From NCBI RefSeq assembly GCF_001556045.1, contig NZ_LSIC01000083.1, positions 20,552 through 84,551 on the forward strand: a stretch of DNA of 64,000 bases, in the 5' to 3' direction. The notes beneath the pieces are model-generated. The model saw only the letters and a program-made list of their open reading frames with translations. It had not been told where the DNA came from and did no database searches. Shown here in pieces: positions 17,948 through 25,392 of the stretch. The translations under genes were made by a program, and so were the position numbers. Each line of letters begins with the position of its first letter. The first letter of the stretch is position 1. The DNA comes from Bradyrhizobium sp. CCH5-F6 (GTDB lineage Bacteria; Pseudomonadota; Alphaproteobacteria; Rhizobiales; Xanthobacteraceae).

Positions 17948-18597
17948 GCGGGGTCCAGATAGGGCTCGAATGCATCGATCGAGACCTTTGTGGTCGGATC
18001 AGCGTCGGGGCCCCAGAGGTCGCTGCCCTCGAACACCACGGTGTAGAGCCATTGCGGGTTCTCGCCGCGCTCCATTGCTGCGGAATCCGGAAATACGTGG
18101 CAGCCATGGTTCAGCTCGACCACGCCGACATGGCCACGCACGTAACGCGGCAGCCTTGTGTGCGTGGCCGGATGGATGTTCTTGGCGCGGACACGATCGC
18201 CGATCTTGAATTTCGCTGGAGCCGGGGCAGGGCGGCCAAACTTGCCTCGCACCATCACGCGCTCAACATTGGCGAGGTCGAACTTGCCGTGCTTGAGCGC
18301 TTTCGCGGGCTGCATCGCATGGCCGGCAGCGACTTCCTCCCGGGTGAGATAGCCCTTGTCGATCAGCATCTCCTCGAGCCCGAGGAACCACTTCTGATAG
18401 TACGTGCTGGAAAGGTAGACGTGCGGCGGCAGCGTCTCGCGGTAGAAGCGCGAGGTATCGATGTTGAAGGCGCCGGCCGCCCCCATCGCGCGCACCATGG
18501 CGAGGACACGCGCTTCCCAATCCGCGTGAAACATCGGCTCGTTGGGCTCGACCTTGCCGAACCCGTCCATGCCGCCCATGTCGTGCACGCCGTTCAT
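17944..18597 (-). CDS. nthB: Nitrile hydratase subunit beta
   Basis: 217 residues from the ATG at 18597 ([16 protein letters not shown], the classic beta start). The C-terminal SH3-like domain shows [20 protein letters not shown] and [13 protein letters not shown]. It pairs with the alpha subunit to hydrate nitriles to amides; conserved beta arginines that contact the modified active-site cysteines lie in this region. The ATG overlaps the alpha stop (ATGA). A longer open frame upstream (to 18897) lies inside the alpha gene and is not used. Confidence 0.95.
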   Translation of the reverse strand: MNGVHDMGGMDGFGKVEPNEPMFHADWEARVLAMVRAMGAAGAFNIDTSRFYRETLPPHVYLSSTYYQKWFLGLEEMLIDKGYLTREEVAAGHAMQPAKALKHGKFDLANVERVMVRGKFGRPAPAPAKFKIGDRVRAKNIHPATHTRLPRYVRGHVGVVELNHGCHVFPDSAAMERGENPQWLYTVVFEGSDLWGPDADPTTKVSIDAFEPYLDPA

Positions 18598-19217
18598 GAC
18601 GGCGCTCCGGGCTTCCGCGCAAAGCCGGTGCCGATCATGGAGTCGCGTGTGACGAGTTCGGCGAGCTGTTCTTCGCTCCAGCCTTCCGTGCCCTCGGGCC
18701 GCATCGGGAGCACGAGGAAGCGTGTCTCGGCGGTCGAATCCCAGATCCGGATCTCCATGTCCTTCGGCAGCGTGACGCCGAAATCGGCGAGCACGCCGCG
18801 CGGATCCTTCACCGCGCGCGAACGGTAGGGCGCCGCCTTGTACCAGACCGGCGGCAGCCCCAGCATTTCCCAAGGGTAGCAGGAGCACAGCGTGCACACG
18901 ACCATGTTGTGTCGCTCTGGCGTGTTCTCGACCACGACCAGATGGTCGCCGACGCGGCTGACATGTCCGAGCGTGCCGATCGCCTTGGAGCCATCCTCCA
19001 GCAGCGCCTTCTTGAACGCCGGATCGGTCCAGGCCTTGGCGACGACGCGCGCGCCGTTATGCGGTCCGATCTTGGTCTCGTAGGCCTGGATGATGGCATC
19101 GAGCGCGGCCGGCTCGACATAGCCCTTTTCGGTCAGGATCGTCTCGAGCGCGCGCACGCGCAGCTCGGTCTCCGACAGCTCGGAATGGTCGTGGTCATGG
19201 TCGTGATCGTGGCTCAT
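18594..19217 (-). CDS. nthA: Nitrile hydratase subunit alpha, cobalt type
   Basis: 207 residues from the ATG at 19217. The metal site reads [10 protein letters not shown]: Thr in CTLC and Tyr after CSC are the signs of the cobalt type (iron enzymes have CSLCSC-T). The two outer cysteines are oxidised to sulfinic/sulfenic acid in the family. The start is His/Asp-rich ([10 protein letters not shown]), which may bind metal. First gene of the alpha-beta-activator operon; divergent from an enoyl-CoA hydratase gene. It is distinguished from thiocyanate hydrolase by the short separate beta gene. Confidence 0.96.
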   Translation of the reverse strand: MSHDHDHDHDHSELSETELRVRALETILTEKGYVEPAALDAIIQAYETKIGPHNGARVVAKAWTDPAFKKALLEDGSKAIGTLGHVSRVGDHLVVVENTPERHNMVVCTLCSCYPWEMLGLPPVWYKAAPYRSRAVKDPRGVLADFGVTLPKDMEIRIWDSTAETRFLVLPMRPEGTEGWSEEQLAELVTRDSMIGTGFARKPGAPS

Positions 19218-19336
19218 GGCGCCAAAGATAGGCGCAATGGCCCGGGCCTGTCGAGTGTTCCTTGCATCGTGATCGGGTCCCATATTCGTGACGACATTTG
19301 TGCGCTAGAATCGCCAAAAACCGCCTGGAGATCATC

Positions 19337-20143
19337 GTGACGGACTACGTGAAGATCGAGAAGGGCCTTGGGCCCGAGGGCCGGATTGCGGTGGTGCGTT
19401 TCGACCGCGGCGACGGCATCAACGCACTCTCCCCGGACGCGCTGCGCCAGCTCACGGCCGCGGCGCGCAGCTTCGAGGACGACGCCGCGACATCGGTCGT
19501 CGTCTTGACCGGCAGCTCGGGCGCGTTCAGCGCCGGCTTCGACCTCAAGGATGCGGAGGGACGTTCGCGCAAGGAGATGGATCTCGGCACGCTGCGGCGG
19601 CATCTCAAGCTCGGGCCGCGCCTGACGCACGCCTGGCAGGAGATGGAGCAAATCACGATCGGGGCGATCGAGGGCTTTTGCGTCGGCGGCGGCGTGGCCC
19701 TTGCCGTCGCGCTCGACTTCCGCATCATGGGCCGCAACGCGCATTTGCGCGTGCCCGAGATCGGGCTCGGCATGAACATGAGCTGGCAAAGCATCCCGCG
19801 CATGCTGCACCTGATGGGACCCGCCCGCACCAAGCAGGCGGTCATATTGGCCGACCAGCGCATCAGCGCGGACGAGGCGTATGAATGGGGCCTGGTGGAA
19901 CAGGTGACCGACCCCGGCCATGCGTTCGATGCGGCCATGGAGCTAGCCCGGAAGGTCGCTGCGCAGCCGCCGCTTTCGGTCGCCATGACCAAGCTGACCG
20001 TCAACCGGCTGGCGCATGCGCTGGACGATCTCGCCAGCCACATGGATGTCGATCAGTTCGCGCTCGCCAGCCTGAGCGAGGATCACAAGGAGGGCGTGGA
20101 AGCATTCCTGACCCGCCGCAAGCCGCGCTTCAGGGGGCGGTAG
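19337..20143 (+). CDS. Enoyl-CoA hydratase/isomerase family protein
   Basis: 268 residues from the GTG at 19337. Crotonase-fold landmarks are the oxyanion-hole segments GAFSAGFDLKD (first NH donor) and GFCVGGGVALAVALDFR (second), followed by ARTKQAVILADQRISADEAYEWGLVEQV. One hydratase glutamate position (after the second oxyanion loop) reads VPEIGLGMNM, which keeps a Glu. Substrate is not evident; the family covers fatty-acid and aromatic-acid beta-oxidation. It sits alone, divergent from nitrile hydratase, so a role in the fate of the acids is only a guess. Confidence 0.9.
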   Translation: MTDYVKIEKGLGPEGRIAVVRFDRGDGINALSPDALRQLTAAARSFEDDAATSVVVLTGSSGAFSAGFDLKDAEGRSRKEMDLGTLRRHLKLGPRLTHAWQEMEQITIGAIEGFCVGGGVALAVALDFRIMGRNAHLRVPEIGLGMNMSWQSIPRMLHLMGPARTKQAVILADQRISADEAYEWGLVEQVTDPGHAFDAAMELARKVAAQPPLSVAMTKLTVNRLAHALDDLASHMDVDQFALASLSEDHKEGVEAFLTRRKPRFRGR

Positions 20144-20239
20144 ATCAGGCGCGGCAGGACGATGATCCCGTCGGAAGACGAATTTTCTTCGCACGTGACG
20201 GATTGGGAAAACTTCGTCCAACTCCTCGCAAATATCTGA

Positions 20240-20367
20240 AATTGCAAGCAAGCCTGGAAACGGCGATGGTGCGTGCTGCGGTGCAGCGCGCTTCACCCAG
20301 CCGGCATTGCAATTCACCCCCGTCGCTCCATGCGACCTGATTCCCGCACGCTCATGAGCGGCGCGGG
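20240..20367 (+). ncRNA. Structured leader of metN, candidate riboswitch
   Basis: Nested complementary segments: AATTGCAA (20240-20247) with TTGCAATT (20307-20314); inside it CGGC (20261-20264) with GCCG (20300-20303), GGTG (20268-20271) with CACC (20294-20297) and GCTGC (20275-20279) with GCAGC (20283-20287). Downstream are GTCGC/GCGAC (20322-20336) and CCCGC/GCGGG (20343-20367) around the palindrome CGCTCATGAGCG. The last hairpin ends just before the metN start. The folding resembles a ligand-sensing leader, but I could not match SAM-II or other SAM classes. The fold is deduced by eye. Confidence 0.45.
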
Positions 20368-20378
20368 CAAGCGAACTA

Positions 20379-21533
20379 TTGTGCATGAAGGCCGTCTCCA
20401 TGAACGCCCACCAATCGCTCGCGATCGGACAGCCGACCGAAAAGCTTGAAGCGATTTCATCTGCTGCGACCGGGCCGGAGCCGATGGTCCGTTTCGAAGG
20501 TATCTCGAAGACCTATCCGGCCTATCGCGGCAAGCCCGGCGTCAACGCGCTGGAGAACATCGACTTCGCAATTCCGCGCGGGTCCATCACCGGCGTGATC
20601 GGCCGCTCCGGCGCCGGCAAGTCGAGCCTGGTGCGGCTCATCAATGGGCTGGAGAAGCCAACCACGGGCCGCGTGATCGTCGATGGCCGCGACATCTCGG
20701 CAATGGCTGGCCAAGAGCTGCGCCTGGCGCAGCGCTCGATCGGCATGATCTTCCAGCATTTCAACCTGCTGTCCTCGCGCACGGCCGCGGACAACATCGC
20801 GCTGCCGCTGGAGATCGCCGGCTGGTCGAAGGCCGATATCAAGGCGCATGTTGCCGAGCTACTGGCACTGGTCGGCATCGCCGACAAGCACGACCGCTAT
20901 CCATCCGAACTCTCCGGCGGACAGAAGCAGCGGGTCGGCATTGCCCGCGCGCTGGCGACGCGGCCGAGCGTGCTTTTGTCGGACGAGGCGACCTCGGCGC
21001 TCGATCCGCAGACCACGCGCGCGATCCTCGACCTGCTCGCGAACATCAACCGCGAGCTCGGCGTGACAATCGTGCTGATCACCCATGAAATGTCGGTGGT
21101 GCGCCAGCTTGCGCAGGAGGTCGTCGTGCTCGACGCCGGCCGCGTCGTGGAAAAGGGCCACGTCGCCGACATCTTCACCCATCCGAAGCATCCGATCACG
21201 CAGTCCTTCCTCGCCGAGGTAATCGGCGACAGCCTCCCGGTCTCGCTGGCAAGCCGGATCGTGGCGGAGCCTGTGGCTGGCGGACAGGCCGTAATCCGCG
21301 TCCAGGTGCGCGGGGCAGGGGCCGGCGACACGGTCGTGGCCCGGCTCGCCCGCGAACTCGGCCTCGACGTGGCGCTGCTCTCGGCGCGCATCGACGAGAT
21401 CGGCGGCCAGCATGTCGGCTCGCTCACGCTCGGCATTCCCCAGTCCGGCGGCGGCGAGCAGGCGGTGACGCGCACGCTCGCCTGGCTGTCGCAATTTCAA
21501 TTCCCGTCGGAGCGTCTCGGCTATGTCGCCTGA
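20379..21533 (+). CDS. metN: Methionine ABC importer ATP-binding protein MetN
   Basis: 384 residues: Walker A GRSGAGKSS, signature LSGGQKQRVGIARALA, Walker B VLLSDEATSALDPQT, switch His in LITHEMSVV, and a C-terminal NIL (ligand-sensing, transinhibition) domain from about residue 285. It powers uptake of D/L-methionine. ATGs at 20379, 20385 and 20400 are all possible starts; the extra ~40 residues before VRFEGISKTY are not conserved. The stop overlaps metI by 11 bases. Expression is probably set by the leader described upstream. Confidence 0.95.
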   Translation: MCMKAVSMNAHQSLAIGQPTEKLEAISSAATGPEPMVRFEGISKTYPAYRGKPGVNALENIDFAIPRGSITGVIGRSGAGKSSLVRLINGLEKPTTGRVIVDGRDISAMAGQELRLAQRSIGMIFQHFNLLSSRTAADNIALPLEIAGWSKADIKAHVAELLALVGIADKHDRYPSELSGGQKQRVGIARALATRPSVLLSDEATSALDPQTTRAILDLLANINRELGVTIVLITHEMSVVRQLAQEVVVLDAGRVVEKGHVADIFTHPKHPITQSFLAEVIGDSLPVSLASRIVAEPVAGGQAVIRVQVRGAGAGDTVVARLARELGLDVALLSARIDEIGGQHVGSLTLGIPQSGGGEQAVTRTLAWLSQFQFPSERLGYVA

Positions 21534-22188
21534 ACTCATCAACCTGATCGTCCAGGCCACGGGCGAAAGCCTGTACATGGTCGGAATCGCGGCGCTGCTC
21601 GGCACCACGTTCGGCCTGCCGCTCGGCGTCTTTCTCGCCACCAGCCGCAAGGGCGAATTGTTCTCGGCGCCGGCCATCAATCGCGTGCTGGGCATCGTCG
21701 TCAATGCGACGCGCTCGACGCCCTTCATCATCCTGGTCGTCGCCATCATCCCGTTCACGCGGCTCATCGCCGGCACCTCGATCGGCTCGACGGCAGCGAT
21801 CGTGCCGCTCGTCATCGCGTCGACGCCGTTCATCGCGCGCCTCGTCGAGGCCGCGATCCGCGAGGTCGACGGCGGCCTGATCGAGACCGCATCCTCGTTC
21901 GGGGCCTCGCCGCTGCAGATCGTGCTCAAGGTGCTGATCCCCGAGGCGCTGCCGGGCCTCGTCCTCGCGCTCACGCTCGCCGTGGTCAGCCTGCTCGGCT
22001 ATTCCGCCATGGTGGGCGCGGTCGGCGGCGGCGGTCTCGGCGACCTCGGCATCCGCTACGGCTACCAGCGCTTCATGCCGGAGATGATGCTCGCGGTCGT
22101 CGTCGTGCTGATCGCGCTCGTGCAGCTCGTCCAGAGCGCCGGCGACCATCTGGCGCGCCGGGTCAATCGCCGGCTGCGGCATCGCTGA
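21523..22188 (+). CDS. metI: Methionine ABC importer permease MetI
   Basis: 221 residues with five transmembrane segments (for example LYMVGIAALLGTTFGLPLGV and LVLALTLAVVSLLGYSAMVG). The coupling motif EAASSFGA-like ETASSFGASPLQIVLKVLIP is present. Family length is normal. It starts inside the 3' end of metN, which implies translational coupling, and precedes metQ by 28 bases. Works as a dimer in the inner membrane with MetN. Confidence 0.95.
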   Translation: MSPELINLIVQATGESLYMVGIAALLGTTFGLPLGVFLATSRKGELFSAPAINRVLGIVVNATRSTPFIILVVAIIPFTRLIAGTSIGSTAAIVPLVIASTPFIARLVEAAIREVDGGLIETASSFGASPLQIVLKVLIPEALPGLVLALTLAVVSLLGYSAMVGAVGGGGLGDLGIRYGYQRFMPEMMLAVVVVLIALVQLVQSAGDHLARRVNRRLRHR

Positions 22189-22216
22189 TCCTTTTCGTTC
22201 AATATCGGAGACTTCA

Positions 22217-22990
22217 ATGCGTTTTCTGGCAACCCTTGCAGCCGCGGCCTTGCTCGCAACCACTGCCCAGGCTGAATCCATCCGTGTCGGCGTGACCGCC
22301 GGTCCCCACGCCGAGATTCTCGACGTTGTGAAGAAGGTCGGCGCCGAACGCGGCCTCGACATCAAGGTGGTCGAGTTCACTGATTACGTGATTCCCAACC
22401 AGGCGCTGGCGCTGAAGGATCTTGAGGCCAACTCGTTCCAGCACGAGCCTTACCTGAAAAATCAGATATCCAAGACCGGCTGGAAGATCGTCAAGGTCGC
22501 CAACACGATTGGCTCGCCGCAGGGCGTCTATTCGCAGAAATACAAGAAACTCGCGGACCTTCCGGAAGGCGCCCGCGTTGCCATCGCCAACGATCCCTCG
22601 AACGGCGCGCGCGGCCTGATGATCCTGGCCCTGCATGGCGTGATCAAGCTGAAGGACCCCAACAACGTCGCCTCGACCGTCGCCGACATCACCGACAACC
22701 CGAAGAAGCTGCGCTTCGTCGAACTCGATGCGGCCCAGCTGCCGCGCGCGCTGCAGGACGTCGACGTCGTCTCCATCAACAACAATTACGCCGTGCAGGC
22801 CGGCCTCAACCCGGCCACCGACGCGATCGCACGCGAGAACCCCGACGGTCCCTGGGTCAACATCCTCGCCGTCCGCGAAGAGGACAAGAACAAGCCCTGG
22901 GTCAAGCAGCTGATCGAGACGTACCATTCCGAGCCGGTGAAGGCGTTCCTGGAGACGCGCTTCAAGGGCACCTATCTGCCGACCTGGTAG
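22217..22990 (+). CDS. metQ: Methionine-binding protein MetQ
   Basis: 257 residues, NlpA/MetQ family. Signal peptide about 1-20 (ending TTAQA, no lipobox Cys, so a soluble periplasmic form). Conserved features: IRVGVTAGPHAEILD, VVEFTDYVIPNQAL, EANSFQHEPYL, and NNNYAVQAGLNP. A ribosome-binding GGAGA precedes the ATG. It captures methionine for MetNI. The gene ends at a hairpin shared with the convergent AraC gene. Confidence 0.95.
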   Translation: MRFLATLAAAALLATTAQAESIRVGVTAGPHAEILDVVKKVGAERGLDIKVVEFTDYVIPNQALALKDLEANSFQHEPYLKNQISKTGWKIVKVANTIGSPQGVYSQKYKKLADLPEGARVAIANDPSNGARGLMILALHGVIKLKDPNNVASTVADITDNPKKLRFVELDAAQLPRALQDVDVVSINNNYAVQAGLNPATDAIARENPDGPWVNILAVREEDKNKPWVKQLIETYHSEPVKAFLETRFKGTYLPTW

Positions 22991-22999
22991 GCGGCAAGC

Positions 23000-23019
23000 G
23001 CTCGCGTCAGGGCGCGAGC
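23000..23019. terminator. Hairpin between convergent metQ and araC-type gene
   Basis: GCTCGCG (23000-23006) pairs with CGCGAGC (23013-23019) over a 6-base loop, overlapping the stop of the minus-strand regulator gene and lying 9 bases past the metQ stop. Confidence 0.45.
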
Positions 23020-23996
23020 CTCGCCCGCCGCAGCGTTTCCGAGGGCAGCTCGGCGAAGTGGCGCTTGTAGTCGAGCGAGAACTGGCTGAAGTGCCAGAAG
23101 CCGTGCTGCACGGCGACGTCGTAGACAGATGTCTCGGCGCCGCGCTTGAGCTCGCGGCGGACGCGGTTCAGCCGCATCGCGCGCCAGTAACGCATCGGGC
23201 TGGTGCCGACGACTTCCTGAAAGCAATAGCCGAGCTTGCGCGGGCTGGCGCCGACGGACTTGCAGACTTCCAGCAGCGACAGCGCGCGCTCGCCGCTGTC
23301 ATGCATCAGTTCGCGGGCGCGGTCGACCGTATGCTTGCGCGCCATCGCGCTGCGGCCGGGATCGCTGGCGCGGGCCGTCGGCAGCATGTCCATGATCTCG
23401 ACCAGCAGTGCATCCTCCAGCGCCTGCCGCGCCAGCGCATCGTCGAGCCGCGCGGTCGCGGTCGCGATCATCTCGTGGATGGCGGCGAGGAGGGTTCGCA
23501 ACCGCGCCACCGGCGCCTCCGCCATCTCGATCACCCCAAGCTGATGCCAGAGCGGCCGCGGCAGTTCGATATCGAACCGGACGGCCAGCTCCTGGATCAG
23601 CGCGGCACCGGTCACGACACCCCGGAGCTCGAAGGCCTTCGGCGTACACATGTCGACCTCGGCATCGATGCAGGCGATGACCTTGCCGCCCGCAGCGCTG
23701 CTGGCGCCATTGCAACTGACCGCGCCATCGCCGTGCCAGGCGAGGCCGATGCCGAAGCTGCCGGCTCCGAGCTGGCCGTACTGGCGGACCTGCTGGCTGG
23801 TGACCTCCCGGAAGACATCGAGCCGGGGTAGAGAGACCTGGGTGAAGCTGCCCGCGAAGGCGCCGGGGCTGATCTGGTCATAGCTGAGCCGCCAGCGGCC
23901 GAGGGCGGCACAATGCTCGTCCACATCGGTGCTGGCGACCTGAAGCAGGCCGGCAATCACCGAGTCTTGCATTGGAAGAGATGCGCTTAAGGCCAT
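23007..23996 (-). CDS. AraC-family transcriptional regulator
   Basis: 329 residues. The N-terminal ~200 residues look like the AraC-binding-like sensor domain found in FeaR-type regulators (SFTQVSLPRLDVFREVTSQQ...). The C-terminal double helix-turn-helix spans about 225-325: LSLLEVCKSVGASPRKLGYCFQ, then SVYDVAVQHGFWHFSQFSLDYKRHF. E. coli FeaR controls the amine oxidase tynA; here the gene is divergent, across about 185 bases, from a hydrolase-amine oxidase pair, so control of those genes is a reasonable inference. Confidence 0.88.
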   Translation of the reverse strand: MALSASLPMQDSVIAGLLQVASTDVDEHCAALGRWRLSYDQISPGAFAGSFTQVSLPRLDVFREVTSQQVRQYGQLGAGSFGIGLAWHGDGAVSCNGASSAAGGKVIACIDAEVDMCTPKAFELRGVVTGAALIQELAVRFDIELPRPLWHQLGVIEMAEAPVARLRTLLAAIHEMIATATARLDDALARQALEDALLVEIMDMLPTARASDPGRSAMARKHTVDRARELMHDSGERALSLLEVCKSVGASPRKLGYCFQEVVGTSPMRYWRAMRLNRVRRELKRGAETSVYDVAVQHGFWHFSQFSLDYKRHFAELPSETLRRARLAP

Positions 23997-24180
23997 GACA
24001 AAACGCTAGATTTCGTTTCCGATCAGCCAGCAAGAAAGGCGCCAGACGGGCGTGTCAGCAGGGCCCGTCCGGCACAATATTGCCAGAACTCGATAACGCC
24101 CGATACGCCCCTCATGCATCCTTCCGGCTCGGCCGTTCCGACCACCGGGGTCGGCGATGGCGCTTGGTGGAGGGACCAAG

Positions 24181-25377
24181 ATGCGACCGACCGAGATCAT
24201 GCGCGGCAGCCCGCCCGCGCCCGAGGCCCAGGTGACGCGTGCCAACTGGCGCAGCTTTCCCGCGATCCGCTGGGGCTTCACCCACACTCGCGAAGTACTT
24301 CCCACCGCCGAGGTGCGTCGCTCGGCGCATCCGTCGCCGATACGAAGCGCGCCGCGCGAGCTGGCCAAGCTCGGCTTCACGGCGCCGGACGGCAAGCCGA
24401 CCACGATCGAGGCGACCTTGCGCGAGACCTTCGGCGACGCGCTGCTCGTGATGCATCGGGGCACGCTGGTCCACGAATGGTATGGCGACGGCATGAGCGC
24501 GACAACGCCGCATCTGATCTGCTCGATCAGCAAGTCGATTGCCGGTACGCTCTGCGGCGTGCTGGCCGCGCGCGGGCTGCTTGATCCGGAGGCGAGGGTG
24601 GTGCGCTACGTGCCGGAGTTGGAGAATTCCGTCTACGGCAGCTGCACGGTCCGCAACGTCCTCGACATGGCCGTCGCCATCAAGTTCGAGGAAGATTACG
24701 AGGATCCCGCCGGCGACGTCGCGCGTTACCGCTTCTCCTCAGGCTGGGATGTGCCGCCATCGGGTGTCGAGCCCAGCCACCAGCGCGCTTATCTCACGAC
24801 CCTGCGTGGCACCGGCAAGCCGCACGGCAAGGTGTTCCACTATGTCTCGACCAACACGGAAGTCCTCGGCTGGGTCTGCGAGCGCGCCTGTGGCAGGCCT
24901 TACGCCCGCATCCTCTCAGAATATCTCTGGCAGCCGATGGGCGCCGAGGAGGACGGCTCCCTCACGCTCGACAGCCACGGCATGGGCCGCATCGCTGGCG
25001 GCCTTTCCGTCACTGCCCGCGATCTCATCCGCTTCGGCGAGATGATCCGCTGCCGCGGCGTTGTCGAGGGCCAGCAGGTGGTGCCGGGCTGGTGGATCGA
25101 CGACATCCACGAGAACGGAGATCCCCAGGCCTGGGCCGACGGCGATCTCGCCGAGATCTTCCCGGGCGCGCGCTACCGCAGCAAGTGGTACACGCTCGAT
25201 CCGTCACGCAACGATCTCGCGGCGATCGGCATCCACGGCCAGTGGCTCTACGTCGATCCGGCCTCCGACACCGTCATCGCCAAGCTCGCGACGCAGCCGA
25301 AGGCGATGGACGTGCCACTCGACCATCGCTGGCTCGCTGCCTTCCGCGCCATCACCGCCCATCTTGCCCCGCGCTGA
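24181..25377 (+). CDS. Serine hydrolase, NylB / class C beta-lactamase-like family
   Basis: 398 residues from the ATG at 24181, chosen because GGAGGG lies 6 bases upstream. The catalytic SxxK is S115-I-S-K118 (ICSISKSIAGTL). The second-motif Tyr is in FHYVSTNTEVLGW, and the third motif is IGIHGQWLYVDP. The lay-out matches 6-aminohexanoate-dimer hydrolase (NylB) and related carboxylesterases/amide hydrolases rather than true beta-lactamases. No signal peptide, so cytoplasmic. The amine oxidase starts 15 bases after the stop: release of an amine from an amide followed by its oxidation would be a coherent pair (inference). Confidence 0.85.
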   Translation: MRPTEIMRGSPPAPEAQVTRANWRSFPAIRWGFTHTREVLPTAEVRRSAHPSPIRSAPRELAKLGFTAPDGKPTTIEATLRETFGDALLVMHRGTLVHEWYGDGMSATTPHLICSISKSIAGTLCGVLAARGLLDPEARVVRYVPELENSVYGSCTVRNVLDMAVAIKFEEDYEDPAGDVARYRFSSGWDVPPSGVEPSHQRAYLTTLRGTGKPHGKVFHYVSTNTEVLGWVCERACGRPYARILSEYLWQPMGAEEDGSLTLDSHGMGRIAGGLSVTARDLIRFGEMIRCRGVVEGQQVVPGWWIDDIHENGDPQAWADGDLAEIFPGARYRSKWYTLDPSRNDLAAIGIHGQWLYVDPASDTVIAKLATQPKAMDVPLDHRWLAAFRAITAHLAPR

Positions 25378-25392
25378 CTTCTGGACATCATC

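Noticed and set aside
20144..20378. SAM-II riboswitch before metN
   Set aside because: The SAM-II loop sequences, including the conserved GCTAAA-type segment, are not present; only general stem structure is seen.
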